Source of the DNA: Streptomyces sp. ISL-100
Lineage (GTDB): Bacteria; Actinomycetota; Actinomycetes; Streptomycetales; Streptomycetaceae
Reading direction: 5' to 3'
DNA: 64,000 nt
Assembly (NCBI RefSeq): GCF_018614615.1
Contig: NZ_JAGGOK010000003.1
Coordinates: 141,607-205,606, forward strand
The position numbers and the translations under genes were made by a program. The notes beneath the pieces are model-generated. The model did not search any database and was not told where the DNA came from. It saw only the letters and a list, made by a program, of their open reading frames with translations. Shown one piece after another: positions 25,119-35,425 of the stretch (position 1 is the stretch's first letter; each line of letters starts with the position of its first letter).

Positions 25119-26168
25119 GTGCAGACGACGCAGCCGCTCCTTCCCGAGCTCGCACGCCGGGTCGCCGCCTGGTGTGTCGTCGCCCTGCTGGTCACCGGGG
25201 TCGCCGCGGTGGGGATCTGGCTGTGCGTCACCTTCGCGACCGCCGTGACGCCCGTCCTGCTCGCCATCCTCGGGACCGCGCTGCTCGGGCCCCTGCACCG
25301 GCGGCTCATCAAGATGAAGCTGAACCGGTCGCTCGCCGCCGGGCTGACCTGCGTCGCGGTCGTCGCCGTCGTCGGCGGCGCCGCGTACATCGTCGTCAGC
25401 GCGCTCGTCGAGACCGGCGACCAGATCCTCGACTCGCTGCGGCAGGCCGCCAAGGACCTGGCCAAGCACCTCGGCGCGGCCGGTACCTCCTTGGACGACA
25501 TGGCCAAGAACGCCAGGGAGCTCCTCGGCAAGTTCGGCGGGACCGCTGCCACCGGGCTGATCACCGGGCTCAGCGTCGTCGGCGAGGTGATCGCGATGGC
25601 CGTCCTGGCCCTGCTGCTGATCTTCTTCTTCCTCCGGGACTCGGACAAGGCCGCCGACACCCTGAAGTCGCTCGCACCCGGCTCGACCGGCGACACCGTC
25701 GAAGCGATGGGCCGCCGCGCTTTCGAGGCCGTCGAGGGCTTCATGCGCGGTACGACGTTCATCGCGCTGATCGACGCCATCCTCATTACCGTCGGGCTGC
25801 TGGTCCTGCAAGTGCCCGGCGCGGTCGGCCTGGGCGCGCTGGTGTTCGTCGGCGCGTACATCCCGTACCTCGGCGCCTTCATCTCCGGCGCGGTCGCGGT
25901 GCTCGTCGCCCTCGCCGACCGGGGGTTCGCGATCGCGCTGTGGGCTTTCGGGGTCGTACTCGCCGTACAGGTGATTGAGGGGCACGTCCTCCAGCCCGTG
26001 ATCCAGAGCCGGACCGTGCAGATGCACCCGGCCGTGGTGATGCTCGCGATCACCGCCGGGGCGTCCGTCGCGGGCATCCTCGGGATGCTGCTCGCCGTGC
26101 CGCTGACGGCGGCCGTGTTCGGGGTGATCGGAGAGCTGCGGCAGGCATTACGAGCAGGGGGCCCCTGA
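25119..26168 (+). CDS. AI-2E family transporter (PerM/YdiK-like)
   Basis: 349 residues from GTG at 25119 with about 7-8 transmembrane helices arranged as in the family: two near the N-terminus, one at about 75-95, a central soluble stretch (about 95-155), and a C-terminal cluster including the conserved GLGALVFVGAYIPYLGAF segment. Members export small molecules or ions (AI-2, Na+/H+); the substrate is not predictable. No clear ribosome binding site. Ends 33 bp from the convergent phosphatase gene. Confidence 0.88.
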   Translation: MQTTQPLLPELARRVAAWCVVALLVTGVAAVGIWLCVTFATAVTPVLLAILGTALLGPLHRRLIKMKLNRSLAAGLTCVAVVAVVGGAAYIVVSALVETGDQILDSLRQAAKDLAKHLGAAGTSLDDMAKNARELLGKFGGTAATGLITGLSVVGEVIAMAVLALLLIFFFLRDSDKAADTLKSLAPGSTGDTVEAMGRRAFEAVEGFMRGTTFIALIDAILITVGLLVLQVPGAVGLGALVFVGAYIPYLGAFISGAVAVLVALADRGFAIALWAFGVVLAVQVIEGHVLQPVIQSRTVQMHPAVVMLAITAGASVAGILGMLLAVPLTAAVFGVIGELRQALRAGGP

Positions 26169-26200
26169 GGGGCGGGAGGGCTACCCCACCGTCGCAGGAT

Positions 26201-28324
26201 CTAAAGGCTCCGGGACTCCCCGTCCTCGTACAGCTCGAACCAGATCGACTTGCCCTCGCCCCTCGGGTCCACACCCCACGCGTCCGCGAGCATCTCCATC
26301 AGGATCAGCCCGCGCCCGCTGGACGCCATCTCCCCCGGGCGCCGCTTGTGCGGCAGTTCGTCGCTGGAGTCCGTCACCTCGACCCTCAGCCGCCGTACGC
26401 CCGGGTCACCCGTCGCCTCGGCGACCAGCATCGCGTCGCCGTCCGTGTGCACCAGGACGTTGGTGACCATCTCCGAGACCATCAGCACGGCCGCGTCGAG
26501 TTGTTCCCCGTTCGCCCAGTCGTGCAGCAGGTCCCGCAGCTGCTGCCGGGCGGTGGCGATACGTTCCGGTTCGGCCTGGGCCACGGACATCGCCGTACGC
26601 CGCGCCGGGGCCATCGTCACCGTCGAGCCGGGGCCGCAGTCGCACCCGGCGCCCTCGCGGCACAGCAGCAGCACGGCGATGTCGTCCTCGCGGCGGTCCA
26701 CGAGCGGGCCCGTGGTGTGGTGCGAGGAGGGGCCGTGCACGCCCGATACGAGGGCGTCGGCGAGCTTCTCCAGGCTGTCGCCGGTGTGCTCTTCCATGAT
26801 CCTGCGGAGCCTGGCCCAGCCGGTGTCCAGGTCGTGGCCGCCGGTCTCGATGAGGCCGTCCGTACAGATCATGATCGTCTCGCCCGGTTCGAGGACGAGC
26901 CGCGTCGTCGGATAGTCCGTGTCCGGCACGATGCCCAGCGGCAGGCCGCCCGCCGTCGGCCGGACGAGCACCGTCCCGTCGCTGAGGCGCACCGCCGGTT
27001 CGGGGTGGCCCGCGCGGGCGATGTCGAGGAGCCCGGTGGCGGGGTCCGCCTCGATGTAGAGGCAGGTCGCGAAGCGCGGGCTGGAGTAGTCGCCGGGGTC
27101 GTAGGTGTCCGCCCCTGGAAAATCATGCAGCCCGTGCAGGAAGCGGGAGGCGCGGGAGAGGACCGCGTCCGGCCGGTGGCCCTCGGAGGCGTACGCGCGC
27201 AGGGCGATCCGCAGCTGGCCCATCAGGCCGGCCGCCCGTACGTCATGCCCCTGTACGTCCCCGATGACCAGGGCTATTCGTCCGCTGGGCAGCGGGATCA
27301 TGTCGTACCAGTCGCCGCCGACCTGGAGTCCGCCGCCGGTCGGCACGTAGCGCGCGGCCACCGTCATGCCGGGGATCTCCGGCCCCAGCGTCGGCATCAT
27401 CGACCGCTGGAGGCCCAGCGACAGCTCGCGTTCGTTCTCGGCCACCGAGGCCCGCTCCAGCGCCTGCGCGAGCATCCTGGCGACCGTCGCCAGCACGGAG
27501 CGCTCGTCGGGGGTGAACGCCACGGGGTGCGCGAAGCCCGCCATCCAGGCGCCCATGGTGCGGCCGGCCACTGTCAGCGGCACGAAGGCCCAGGAGCGGC
27601 GCTCGGCGTTGCGGGCGAGGGGGCGGCCGGCGGGGTAGCGGCGGCTGTACTCCTCGGGGGACGTCAGATAGATGGCCCGCCCGGTCCGTACGACCTCCGG
27701 GGCGGGATGGTCCGTGTCCAGCAGCATGTCGGTGAACGGGAGGTCGTCACCGGGGCCGTACCCGTGGTGGCCCAGGACCTTGATCCGCCCGCCCGACGAA
27801 CCGAAGACGGCGAGACTGTCCGGCGAGAACCCCGGCATGGACAGCGACGCGGCGACCCCCAGCACCTCCGCCGTGGACCGCGCCTCCGCGAGCGCTCGTC
27901 CCGCGTCCAGCAGGAACGCCTCGCGGGAGCGGCGCCAGTCGCCGGTGACGGGGGTGTGCGCGGCGTCGCCCGGCCGGGGCTCGGCGACCTCCTGGAGGGT
28001 GCCGAAGAGCTGGTAGTCGTTGCCTTCGATGACCGGCTTGGAGCGGCTGCGTACGGTCCTGAGCAGCCGTCCTTCCGTATCCATGATCCGCAGCCGGGCC
28101 TCGGCGAGGGTGCCTTCGGCGACCGCGAGGTTCACGACGCCGTTGATCTCGTTCCAGTCGACCGGATGAAAACGCGAGCGTACGGCGGCCTCGGGCAGCG
28201 CCACGGGCTCGGCGGGCAGCCCTAGGAGCCGGGCGGCCTCCGCGTCGAGCGTGACGACCCCGGACGCGTTGTCCCAGCGCCACATGCCGGTTGCGATGGC
28301 GGCCAGGATGTCCTCGGTACGCAT
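26201..28324 (-). CDS. Multidomain SpoIIE-type PP2C phosphatase (PAS-GAF-PP2C-HATPase)
   Basis: 707 residues. A PAS-like domain (about 1-120) and a GAF-like domain (about 150-310) probably sense a signal. The PP2C/SpoIIE domain (about 335-545) has GGDWYDMIPLPSGR, the Asp of VIGDVQGHDVRAA and CTDGLIE. A C-terminal RsbW-like HATPase domain (about 575-707) has MVSEMVTNVLVHTDG, EVTDSSDELP and GRGLILMEML. One protein therefore carries both phosphatase and kinase-type modules of a partner-switching pathway. No anti-anti-sigma gene is adjacent. Typical of the large Streptomyces expansion of such proteins. Confidence 0.94.
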   Translation of the reverse strand: MRTEDILAAIATGMWRWDNASGVVTLDAEAARLLGLPAEPVALPEAAVRSRFHPVDWNEINGVVNLAVAEGTLAEARLRIMDTEGRLLRTVRSRSKPVIEGNDYQLFGTLQEVAEPRPGDAAHTPVTGDWRRSREAFLLDAGRALAEARSTAEVLGVAASLSMPGFSPDSLAVFGSSGGRIKVLGHHGYGPGDDLPFTDMLLDTDHPAPEVVRTGRAIYLTSPEEYSRRYPAGRPLARNAERRSWAFVPLTVAGRTMGAWMAGFAHPVAFTPDERSVLATVARMLAQALERASVAENERELSLGLQRSMMPTLGPEIPGMTVAARYVPTGGGLQVGGDWYDMIPLPSGRIALVIGDVQGHDVRAAGLMGQLRIALRAYASEGHRPDAVLSRASRFLHGLHDFPGADTYDPGDYSSPRFATCLYIEADPATGLLDIARAGHPEPAVRLSDGTVLVRPTAGGLPLGIVPDTDYPTTRLVLEPGETIMICTDGLIETGGHDLDTGWARLRRIMEEHTGDSLEKLADALVSGVHGPSSHHTTGPLVDRREDDIAVLLLCREGAGCDCGPGSTVTMAPARRTAMSVAQAEPERIATARQQLRDLLHDWANGEQLDAAVLMVSEMVTNVLVHTDGDAMLVAEATGDPGVRRLRVEVTDSSDELPHKRRPGEMASSGRGLILMEMLADAWGVDPRGEGKSIWFELYEDGESRSL

Positions 28325-28490
28325 TGCTTCATCTTTACAGGTCGCGGCCCGACCGGCTGGCCGAGTGCCCCTGCGACCTCTCCTGACCTCTCCCGTACGG
28401 CAAAGAGAAACGGCAAATTAAAGGGGATGCGCCGGGCGGTAACCTTGAGTGCTCCGACAACCCCGAATCCCGAAGGCTGGATGAACGACG

Positions 28491-30266
28491 ATGCATCGGT
28501 ACAGGTCCCACACCTGCGGCGAGCTCCGCGCCTCTGACGTCGACACCGACGTCCGGCTGAGCGGCTGGCTGCACAATCGTCGAGACCTGGGCGGCATCCT
28601 CTTCATCGATCTGCGTGATCACTACGGCATCACGCAGCTCGTCGCCCGCCCCGGCACTCCCGCGTACGACGCGCTCGACAAGCTCAACAAGGAGTCGGTC
28701 GTCCGCGTCGACGGCCGGGTCGTCTCGCGCGGCGCCGACAACATCAACCCGGAGCTGCCGACCGGCGAGATCGAGGTCGAGGTCGCGGAGGTCGAGCTGC
28801 TGGGCGCGTCGCAGCAGCTGCCGTTCCAGATCAACACGGACGACGGGGTGGGCGAGGAGCGACGCCTCGAGTACCGCTTCCTCGACCTGCGCCGCGAGCG
28901 CATGCACCGCAACATCATGCTGCGTACGGCGGTCATCTCGGCCATCCGTCACAAGATGACGGCGCTCGGCTTCAACGAGATGGCGACGCCGATCCTGACG
29001 GCGACCTCCCCGGAGGGCGCCCGCGACTTCGTCGTCCCGTCCCGCCTCAACCCCGGCAAGTTCTACGCGCTCCCCCAGGCTCCGCAGCAGTTCAAGCAGC
29101 TGCTGATGATCTCGGGCTTCGACCGCTATTTCCAGATCGCGCCGTGCTTCCGCGACGAGGACGCCCGCGCGGACCGCTCGCCGGGCGAGTTCTACCAGCT
29201 CGACGTGGAGATGAGCTTCGTCGAGCAGGAGGACGTCTTCCAGCCGATCGAGAAGCTGATGACCGAGCTCTTCGAGGAGTTCGGCAACGGCCGTCACGTC
29301 ACGTCGCCCTTCCCGCGGATCCCGTTCCGTGAGGCGATGCTGAAGTACGGCAACGACAAGCCCGACCTGCGCGCCCAGCTGGAACTCGTCGACATCTCGG
29401 ACGTCTTCGCGGGCTCGGAGTTCAAGGCCTTCGCCGGAAAGCACGTCCGCGCGCTGCCGGTGCCGGACACGGCGGGCCAGTCCCGGAAGTTCTTCGACGG
29501 CCTCGGCGACTACGCAGTCGAGCACGGCGCGAAGGGCCTGGCTTGGGTGCGCGTCGCCGAGGACGGTTCCCTCACCGGCCCGATCGCCAAGTTCCTGACC
29601 GAGGAGAACATCAAGGTCCTCACCGAGCGCCTGTCGCTGGCCCCCGGCCACGCGGTCTTCTTCGGCGCGGGCGAGTTCGACGAGGTCTCCAAGATCATGT
29701 CGGCGGTCCGGGTCGAGGCCGCGAAGCGCGCCGGCCACTTCGAGGAGGGCGTCTTCCGGTTCTGCTGGATCGTCGACTTCCCGATGTACGAGAAGGACGA
29801 GCTCACCGGGAAGATCGACTTCTCGCACAACCCCTTCTCGATGCCGCAGGGCGGTCTTGAGGCCCTGGAGACCCAGGACCCGCTGGACATCCTGGGCTGG
29901 CAGTACGACATCGTCTGCAACGGCGTCGAGCTGTCCTCCGGCGCGATCCGGAACCACGAGCCCGAGATCATGTTCAAGGCGTTCGAGATCGCGGGTTACG
30001 ACAAGGAGACCGTCGAGCGCGAGTTCGCCGGCATGCTCCGCGCCTTCGAGTTCGGCGCCCCCCCGCACGGCGGCATCGCCCCGGGCATCGACCGCATCGT
30101 GATGCTGCTGGCCGACGAGCCGAACATCCGCGAGACGATCGCCTTCCCGCTCAACGGCAACGCGCAGGACCTGATGATGGGCGCGCCGACGACGCTGGAC
30201 GAGGCCCGCCTGCGGGAGCTCAACATCCAGCTGCGGAAGCCCCCGGTCACCAAGTCCGGCGAGTAA
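28491..30266 (+). CDS. aspS: Aspartate-tRNA ligase
   Basis: 591 residues, bacterial-type class II AspRS. It charges tRNA-Asp with aspartate, and as a non-discriminating enzyme may also act on tRNA-Asn. OB-fold anticodon domain about 1-110 ([22 protein letters not shown]), motif 2 in [14 protein letters not shown] insertion domain about 280-430, motif 3 in [13 protein letters not shown]. All catalytic segments are intact. Monocistronic; a strong terminator follows. Confidence 0.98.
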   Translation: MHRYRSHTCGELRASDVDTDVRLSGWLHNRRDLGGILFIDLRDHYGITQLVARPGTPAYDALDKLNKESVVRVDGRVVSRGADNINPELPTGEIEVEVAEVELLGASQQLPFQINTDDGVGEERRLEYRFLDLRRERMHRNIMLRTAVISAIRHKMTALGFNEMATPILTATSPEGARDFVVPSRLNPGKFYALPQAPQQFKQLLMISGFDRYFQIAPCFRDEDARADRSPGEFYQLDVEMSFVEQEDVFQPIEKLMTELFEEFGNGRHVTSPFPRIPFREAMLKYGNDKPDLRAQLELVDISDVFAGSEFKAFAGKHVRALPVPDTAGQSRKFFDGLGDYAVEHGAKGLAWVRVAEDGSLTGPIAKFLTEENIKVLTERLSLAPGHAVFFGAGEFDEVSKIMSAVRVEAAKRAGHFEEGVFRFCWIVDFPMYEKDELTGKIDFSHNPFSMPQGGLEALETQDPLDILGWQYDIVCNGVELSSGAIRNHEPEIMFKAFEIAGYDKETVEREFAGMLRAFEFGAPPHGGIAPGIDRIVMLLADEPNIRETIAFPLNGNAQDLMMGAPTTLDEARLRELNIQLRKPPVTKSGE

Positions 30267-30279
30267 ACAGCAGCGAGTG

Positions 30280-30329
30280 ACCGGCAAGAAGGCCCCGGAA
30301 CCGAACGGTTCCGGGGCCTTCTTGCCGGT
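30280..30329 (+). terminator. Strong terminator after aspS
   Basis: 24-bp perfect stem (30280-30303 with 30306-30329, starting ACCGGCAAGAAGGCC) around AA, 13 bp after the aspS stop. Confidence 0.92.
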
Positions 30330-30400
30330 CGACGTGTCGAGGAGGTTCGCGGGGTACCGGGTTCCCTTACGTTCGGCGGTAAGAAGACGAAGGGGACAAA

Positions 30401-31213
30401 ATGAAGCGCCGGAACCGACCCAGGGCTCCGTTGACCGCGCTGCTGACGGCCGCCGCACTCCTGGCGACGGGCTGCGGGACCACTTCCCACCACGCCTCGC
30501 GGGCCTTCGCCGTTCCCGGCGCTCCCGCGCACGAGGCGTCCGGCGGCAAGGGGGGCGGCAAGGCGGGAGGCAAGGCAGGCAAGGCCGCACCGGAACCACG
30601 CAGGCTGACCCGCCCCCTCCTCAGCCTCCTCCCGGGCCTGGGCCCCAAGACCCTCGGCCTGGTCCCGGACGACACCCGGCAGGCGCTCGTCGTCACCGGC
30701 GAGGGCCGCGACAAGAACCGGGGTACGGCGGTCCTCTACGAACGCGAACGCCCCGGCGCCGCCTGGCTGCCGGGCCACCGGTGGCCGGCCGACAACGCCG
30801 TGCGCGGCTGGACGGACAAGCACGTCCAAGGGGACCTGCGCTCTCCCATCGGCCTCTTCACCCTCACCGACGCGGGCGGCCTCCTGCCCGACCCGGGCAC
30901 GAAGCTGACGTACGACGCGGGCCCCGCCTTCACCGCGACCGGCACGGGCAGCCTGGGCGAACCGCTGGCGGGGTCGTTCGACTACGTCATCGCCGTCAAC
31001 TACAACCGCAGGCCCGGCGCCACGCCCCTGGACTGGACGCGCCCGCTGGGCGCGTCCCGGGGCGGCGGGATCTGGCTGCACGTGGACCACGAAGGGCCGA
31101 CGCAGGGGTGCCTCTCGTTCAGCCGGCCGGTGATGAAGCACCTGCTGCGCACGCTGGACCCGGCGAAGAATCCGGTGGTGGTGATGGGCGACAAGGCCTC
31201 TCTGAGAAGGTGA
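30401..31213 (+). CDS. Secreted L,D-transpeptidase-like lipoprotein (YkuD-type catalytic domain)
   Basis: 270 residues. Signal peptide with lipobox LLATGC (Cys near residue 25), so probably a lipoprotein on the outer face of the membrane. A Gly/Lys-rich linker (KGGGKAGGKAGKA) leads to the catalytic domain. The catalytic region reads GGIWLHVDHEGPTQGCLSF: the His and the nucleophilic Cys of the L,D-transpeptidase H...x-G-C pattern are both present, although the residue before G-C is Gln instead of the common Ser/Thr-x-G-C form. Likely crosslinks or trims peptidoglycan by 3-3 linkage. Confidence 0.85.
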   Translation: MKRRNRPRAPLTALLTAAALLATGCGTTSHHASRAFAVPGAPAHEASGGKGGGKAGGKAGKAAPEPRRLTRPLLSLLPGLGPKTLGLVPDDTRQALVVTGEGRDKNRGTAVLYERERPGAAWLPGHRWPADNAVRGWTDKHVQGDLRSPIGLFTLTDAGGLLPDPGTKLTYDAGPAFTATGTGSLGEPLAGSFDYVIAVNYNRRPGATPLDWTRPLGASRGGGIWLHVDHEGPTQGCLSFSRPVMKHLLRTLDPAKNPVVVMGDKASLRR

Positions 31214-31259
31214 TCACGGCCTTGCCGCCGACCGCCCCCCACCACCGAATCCCGCCGTC

Positions 31260-33356
31260 CTAGGCGGTGACCGGCTCCTGGGAGCCGTTCGGCCCGGACT
31301 CCCGATCCTCGAAGCTGCCCGTCTCGCGGGATCCGGGACCGCGCTGGCTCGGAATGCCCGGCACGAGGTGGGCGGTCATGAGCGCGCGGCGTTCGTCGGC
31401 CTCCGCGCACAGGGCGACGGCGGCCGCGTTGAAACGGACCAGGGAGGGCGGGTCGGAGGGGCCCAGGAGGTGAGCCTTCAGTTCCGCGCGGGCCTCCTTC
31501 CAGAGGTCCTTCTCCGGATGGCGTACGGACTCCAGGAGCTCCGGGACGCCGGACGCGTCCGGCGTGAGAACGGCGGCGGCGCGCACGGTCGGGAAGCTCG
31601 CCCGGAAGTCCTCCTCCGTCATGCCGCTGGTGTTGGCCACGGCGTACGGCTTCTCGCTGTGCAGGTAGTCCGAGACGACGCTCGACACATCACTGATCAG
31701 CAGGTCGGACTGGTTGAAGCAGCTGTAGATGCCCAGCCGCGGCGTGACGACGATCTGGTGCTCCCACGCGGGGAACGAGGCCCAGTAGGCCTCCTCCCAG
31801 GCCTCTGTGGCCGCCGCGACGAGCGCCGCGCGGTCGTCCTCGGGCGTGCCCTGGAGCATCATCCGTTCCAGCTCGTCCGCGCCGGTCCGGAAGTCGCTGC
31901 TGGTGAGCCGGTCGAGCTCGGCCTTGCGGCGGGCGAGCTCGGCGACGGTCTCCAGGTCGGGGCGCGGGCCGGACCGCCCGGCGGCGGCCTCGCGGATCAT
32001 CGCGCGGATGCGCCTGTCCGCCGCACCGGCCTCCGGGTCGACGGAGCCGGTCATGGGATGCGGCTTGTAGAGAAGCCGTACGCCCTCGTCGTCCAGGAGC
32101 GCGCGGACGAGGTTCTCGCCGGCCAGGACGACTGACGTGTTGCCGGGGTTGCCGTCCCAGCCCTCCCAGGTGGGGGCGTACAGCACAGTCGTGTACGTGC
32201 CTTCGGGCGCTGCTCCCGTCCAGGGCCGGAGCGGGGCCAGCTGCGGGCGGCCCACCTCCACGACGTCCTTGTCGTCGACGCCTATCGCGGCCTGCCGGTA
32301 CCGCTCCCTGGCCGCCGGCCCCGCCACCCACACCTCGTCGTACGCCTTGGCGTACGGGTTGCAGCTGGACAGCTTGTCGCTCTCGCCGTGGTTGGTGAAG
32401 GCGTGCTTGATGGAGGGGATGCGCAGGACCTGCGAGGTCTTACCGGAGTTCGCGGGGTGCAGCATCATCTTCAGCGTCGATCCCTCCAGGGCGAACATGT
32501 GCGCGACCCGGGGGATGCAGATGATGGGCACGTCCGTGGCTTGAATCTTCTGCACCATGAAGCGCTCGCGCAGCACGATCAGCGGCTTGCCGTCCAGCGC
32601 GGAGAGCGTGGAGAGCCACATGTTCGCCTGGTACGCCGACGATGTGCCGCCGGAGAAGTACATCGCCACGGTCGGCTGGTAGTCCGCCAGCCAGGCGTCC
32701 AGCCACTCCAGGGTCTGCTCCTTGTTCGCGGGGCGCTTCCCCGGCAGCAGCCATGTGGCGAGGTGGACGGTGCCGGCCGCCATCAGCGCGAGGGAGACGC
32801 CGAGGCCGGCGGCGCCGGCAGACACATCCCCGGTCACGGCGGTGACGAGCATTCCCGTGGTGGCGGGTACCGAGAAGGTCAGCAGCCGGTGGCCGGGGCG
32901 GCGGGCCAGGATGCGCGGGGGAGCGGCGCAGAGCCGCAGCGCCGAGGCGTCGATGTTGCGGGTGACGACGGGCAGCGTGCGGCTGCGCCGGACCATCACC
33001 GCGATTCCCTGGCAGAGGAAGTGCAGCGCGTAGAGGAAGAGCAGCGCGACGGTCAGCGGGGCCTGCTCGTGCAGTGGCTGGATCTCGTCTATGTGCAGCA
33101 GGCCGAGAAGGATCAGCATGTCGCGCAGCAGCTGCCGGACGGTGACGTCGAAGCGGACTCTGCTCAGCATCGAGAGCAGTACGGGCTGCCTGTGCCGCAG
33201 GTACAGATCGAGGGCGAGGCCCGCGGCCGCAGCGGCGACGAACAGCGGCACATGGGCCAGCAGAGCGCCGACGAGCTGAGCGGTGAACGCGGCGAACATC
33301 GCGAGCAGCGCGGAGAGCTGCTTTACGCGGTGGGGGATGGGTCCGGCGAAGGGCAC
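31260..33356 (-). CDS. Membrane protein with CDP-glycerol glycerophosphotransferase-like domain
   Basis: 698 residues from GTG at 33356, with AGGAG about 10 bp upstream; the longer frame to 33494 is not supported. N-terminal part (about 1-190) has six or so hydrophobic segments. The C-terminal part resembles the TagB/TagF Glyphos_transf domain: YAPTWEGWDGNPG, RLLYKPHPMTG (the K-P-H-P-like signature) and SDLLISDVSSVVSDYLHSEKPYAV. It probably transfers glycerol phosphate or a related group to a cell-wall polymer such as teichoic acid. Fusion to an N-terminal membrane domain is unusual versus free TagF. Next to a convergent peptidoglycan enzyme. Confidence 0.8.
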   Translation of the reverse strand: MPFAGPIPHRVKQLSALLAMFAAFTAQLVGALLAHVPLFVAAAAAGLALDLYLRHRQPVLLSMLSRVRFDVTVRQLLRDMLILLGLLHIDEIQPLHEQAPLTVALLFLYALHFLCQGIAVMVRRSRTLPVVTRNIDASALRLCAAPPRILARRPGHRLLTFSVPATTGMLVTAVTGDVSAGAAGLGVSLALMAAGTVHLATWLLPGKRPANKEQTLEWLDAWLADYQPTVAMYFSGGTSSAYQANMWLSTLSALDGKPLIVLRERFMVQKIQATDVPIICIPRVAHMFALEGSTLKMMLHPANSGKTSQVLRIPSIKHAFTNHGESDKLSSCNPYAKAYDEVWVAGPAARERYRQAAIGVDDKDVVEVGRPQLAPLRPWTGAAPEGTYTTVLYAPTWEGWDGNPGNTSVVLAGENLVRALLDDEGVRLLYKPHPMTGSVDPEAGAADRRIRAMIREAAAGRSGPRPDLETVAELARRKAELDRLTSSDFRTGADELERMMLQGTPEDDRAALVAAATEAWEEAYWASFPAWEHQIVVTPRLGIYSCFNQSDLLISDVSSVVSDYLHSEKPYAVANTSGMTEEDFRASFPTVRAAAVLTPDASGVPELLESVRHPEKDLWKEARAELKAHLLGPSDPPSLVRFNAAAVALCAEADERRALMTAHLVPGIPSQRGPGSRETGSFEDRESGPNGSQEPVTA

Positions 33357-33590
33357 AGCGACTGAACTCCTGGCGGGGAGGGCGATCGGCCGGGGAAGCC
33401 GTCTGGGGGTGCCGGTCTTCGCGCGCGCGTGGGGGTGAGCGGCGGCGCGGAGGGTCGGCGGCTGACCGTATGTCGTGCACGGCCTTCGTCGCAATGCGCC
33501 GTGACGACCATCACCGCAGATGTGGCATATGTCAGCGGCAATGGATCAGCATCGGAGCACCCTGCCCGCTGGGGTGCGCGGACAATGCGG

Positions 33591-33627
33591 CGGGGCCGGT
33601 CCGGGAGAGTGTCCCAGACCGGCCCCG
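33591..33627 (-). terminator. Terminator of metG
   Basis: 11-bp outer stem CGGGGCCGGTC with GACCGGCCCCG, extended by an inner GGGA/TCCC pairing, 36 bp past the metG stop. Confidence 0.8.
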
Positions 33628-33662
33628 TCGAGTGGTAGCTCGGGTTCCGCTTATGTTTCCGC

Positions 33663-35282
33663 TTACGCCTTCTTCGGGTCCTCCAGGCGCGGGAACAGCA
33701 CCGCGCCCTTCGTCACCGTCGCGCCCGCCGGGAGCTGGCCCCATCGCCCCGCGTCCTGGAGCGGCTGGCCGGCCAGGGCGCCCAGCGGCGCTTCCGCACC
33801 CAGGGAGTCCCACAGCTTCTGCGAGGTCTCCGGCATGACCGGGTTGAGCAGGACGGCCATCGCGCGCAGCGACTCGGCGGCCGTGTAGAGGATCGTCGCG
33901 AGACGGGCCTGGCCCTCCGGCGACTCGTCCTTCGCGACCTTCCACGGTTCCTGCTCCGTGATGTAGCCGTTGACCTGCTTCACGAAGTCGAACACCGCCA
34001 GGATGCCGCCCTGGAAGTCCAGCTCCTCGCCGATCTTCCGGTCGGCCTCCGCGACCGCCTTCGCCAGGCCCGCCTGGACCGCGCTCTCCGCGTCACCGGC
34101 CGCCGTCGCCTCCGGCAGCGTTCCGCCGAAGTACTTGCCGACCATCGCGGCCACGCGCGACGCGAGGTTGCCGAAGTCGTTCGCGAGCTCGCTGGTGTAG
34201 CGGGCGCTGAAGTCCTCCCACGAGAACGAGCCGTCCTGGCCGAAGGCGATCGCCCGCAGGAAGTACCAGCGGTAGGCGTCCACGCCGAAGTGGGACGTCA
34301 GGTCCTGCGGCTTGATGCCGGTCAGGTTCGACTTCGACATCTTCTCGCCGCCGACCATCAGCCAGCCGTTCGCCGCCACGCGTCCCGGTACCGGCAGGCC
34401 CTGCGCCATCAGCATCGCGGGCCAGATGATCGCGTGGAAGCGCAGGATGTCCTTGCCGACCAGGTGGACATTGGCCGGGAACGTCGTGTCGAACTTCGCC
34501 TGGTCCGAGCCGTAGCCGACGGCCGTCGCGTAGTTGAGCAGCGCGTCCACCCACACGTAGATGACGTGCTTGTCGTCCCACGGGACCGGGATGCCCCAGT
34601 CGAACGTCGAGCGCGAGATGGACAGGTCCTGGAGGCCCTGTCGCGTGAAGTTCAAGACCTCGTTACGGGCCGACTCCGGCTGGATGAAGCCCGGGTTCGC
34701 CTCGTAGAACTCCAGCAGCTTCGGGCCGTACTCGCTCAGCTTGAAGAAGTAGTTCTCCTCCTTGAGGATCTCCACCGGCTTCTTGTGGACGGGGCACAGC
34801 TTGGTGCCGTCCTCGGTCTCGATGAGATCACCGGGGAGCTTGTACTCCTCACAGCCCACGCAGTACGGGCCTTCGTACCCGCCCTTGTAGATCTCGCCCT
34901 TGTCGTACAGGTCCTGCACGAACTCCTGCACACGGTCCGTGTGCCGCTTCTCCGTCGTACGGATGAAGTCGTCGTGTCCGATGTTCAGGTGCTCCCAGAG
35001 AGGCTTCCACGCCTCTTCCACGAGCTTGTCGCACCACTCCTGGGGCGAGACCCCGTTCGCCTCGGCAGTGCGCATGATCTTCTGACCGTGCTCGTCCGTG
35101 CCGGTGAGGTACCACACCTTCTCGCCGCGCTGACGGTGCCAGCGCGTGAGCACGTCACCTGCAACGGTCGTGTAGGCGTGGCCCAGGTGAGGAGCGTCGT
35201 TGACGTAGTAAATGGGGGTCGATACGTAAAAGGCCTTCACGCCTTCGCTCGTCCCCTGCTTCTCGGATCCAGTGGCCGCCAT
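33663..35282 (-). CDS. metG: Methionine-tRNA ligase
   Basis: 539 residues from the ATG at 35282. Class I synthetase charging initiator and elongator tRNA-Met. HIGH-type motif HLGHAYTT, zinc knuckle with CVGCEEY and CPVHKKP, and the KMSKS loop in GGEKMSKSNLTG, then the alpha-helical anticodon domain. The C-terminal tRNA-binding EMAP domain of some MetRS enzymes is absent, as usual for this form. Confidence 0.97.
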   Translation of the reverse strand: MAATGSEKQGTSEGVKAFYVSTPIYYVNDAPHLGHAYTTVAGDVLTRWHRQRGEKVWYLTGTDEHGQKIMRTAEANGVSPQEWCDKLVEEAWKPLWEHLNIGHDDFIRTTEKRHTDRVQEFVQDLYDKGEIYKGGYEGPYCVGCEEYKLPGDLIETEDGTKLCPVHKKPVEILKEENYFFKLSEYGPKLLEFYEANPGFIQPESARNEVLNFTRQGLQDLSISRSTFDWGIPVPWDDKHVIYVWVDALLNYATAVGYGSDQAKFDTTFPANVHLVGKDILRFHAIIWPAMLMAQGLPVPGRVAANGWLMVGGEKMSKSNLTGIKPQDLTSHFGVDAYRWYFLRAIAFGQDGSFSWEDFSARYTSELANDFGNLASRVAAMVGKYFGGTLPEATAAGDAESAVQAGLAKAVAEADRKIGEELDFQGGILAVFDFVKQVNGYITEQEPWKVAKDESPEGQARLATILYTAAESLRAMAVLLNPVMPETSQKLWDSLGAEAPLGALAGQPLQDAGRWGQLPAGATVTKGAVLFPRLEDPKKA

Positions 35283-35366
35283 GGTCGAAATCCTAACGGC
35301 CCACAGGTGATCCACTCACACGCATAAATCTCGGCCGGGCCTGGGCGGGCGGCTCCCGGTGAAACG

Positions 35367-35410
35367 ACGACGGCGGTGCCCGGCCGCTGGGGGCCGGGCA
35401 CCGCCGTCGT
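35367..35410 (-). terminator. Terminator of the vWA protein gene
   Basis: 19-bp perfect stem (35367-35385 with 35392-35410, ACGACGGCGGTGCCCGGCC) and a 6-nt loop GCTGGG, 16 bp beyond the stop. Confidence 0.92.
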
Positions 35411-35425
35411 GGTGAAGCTGCCAGG

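Noticed and set aside
23889..26027. 712-codon minus-strand frame
   Set aside because: Antisense to pirin and the AI-2E transporter, both with clear motifs.
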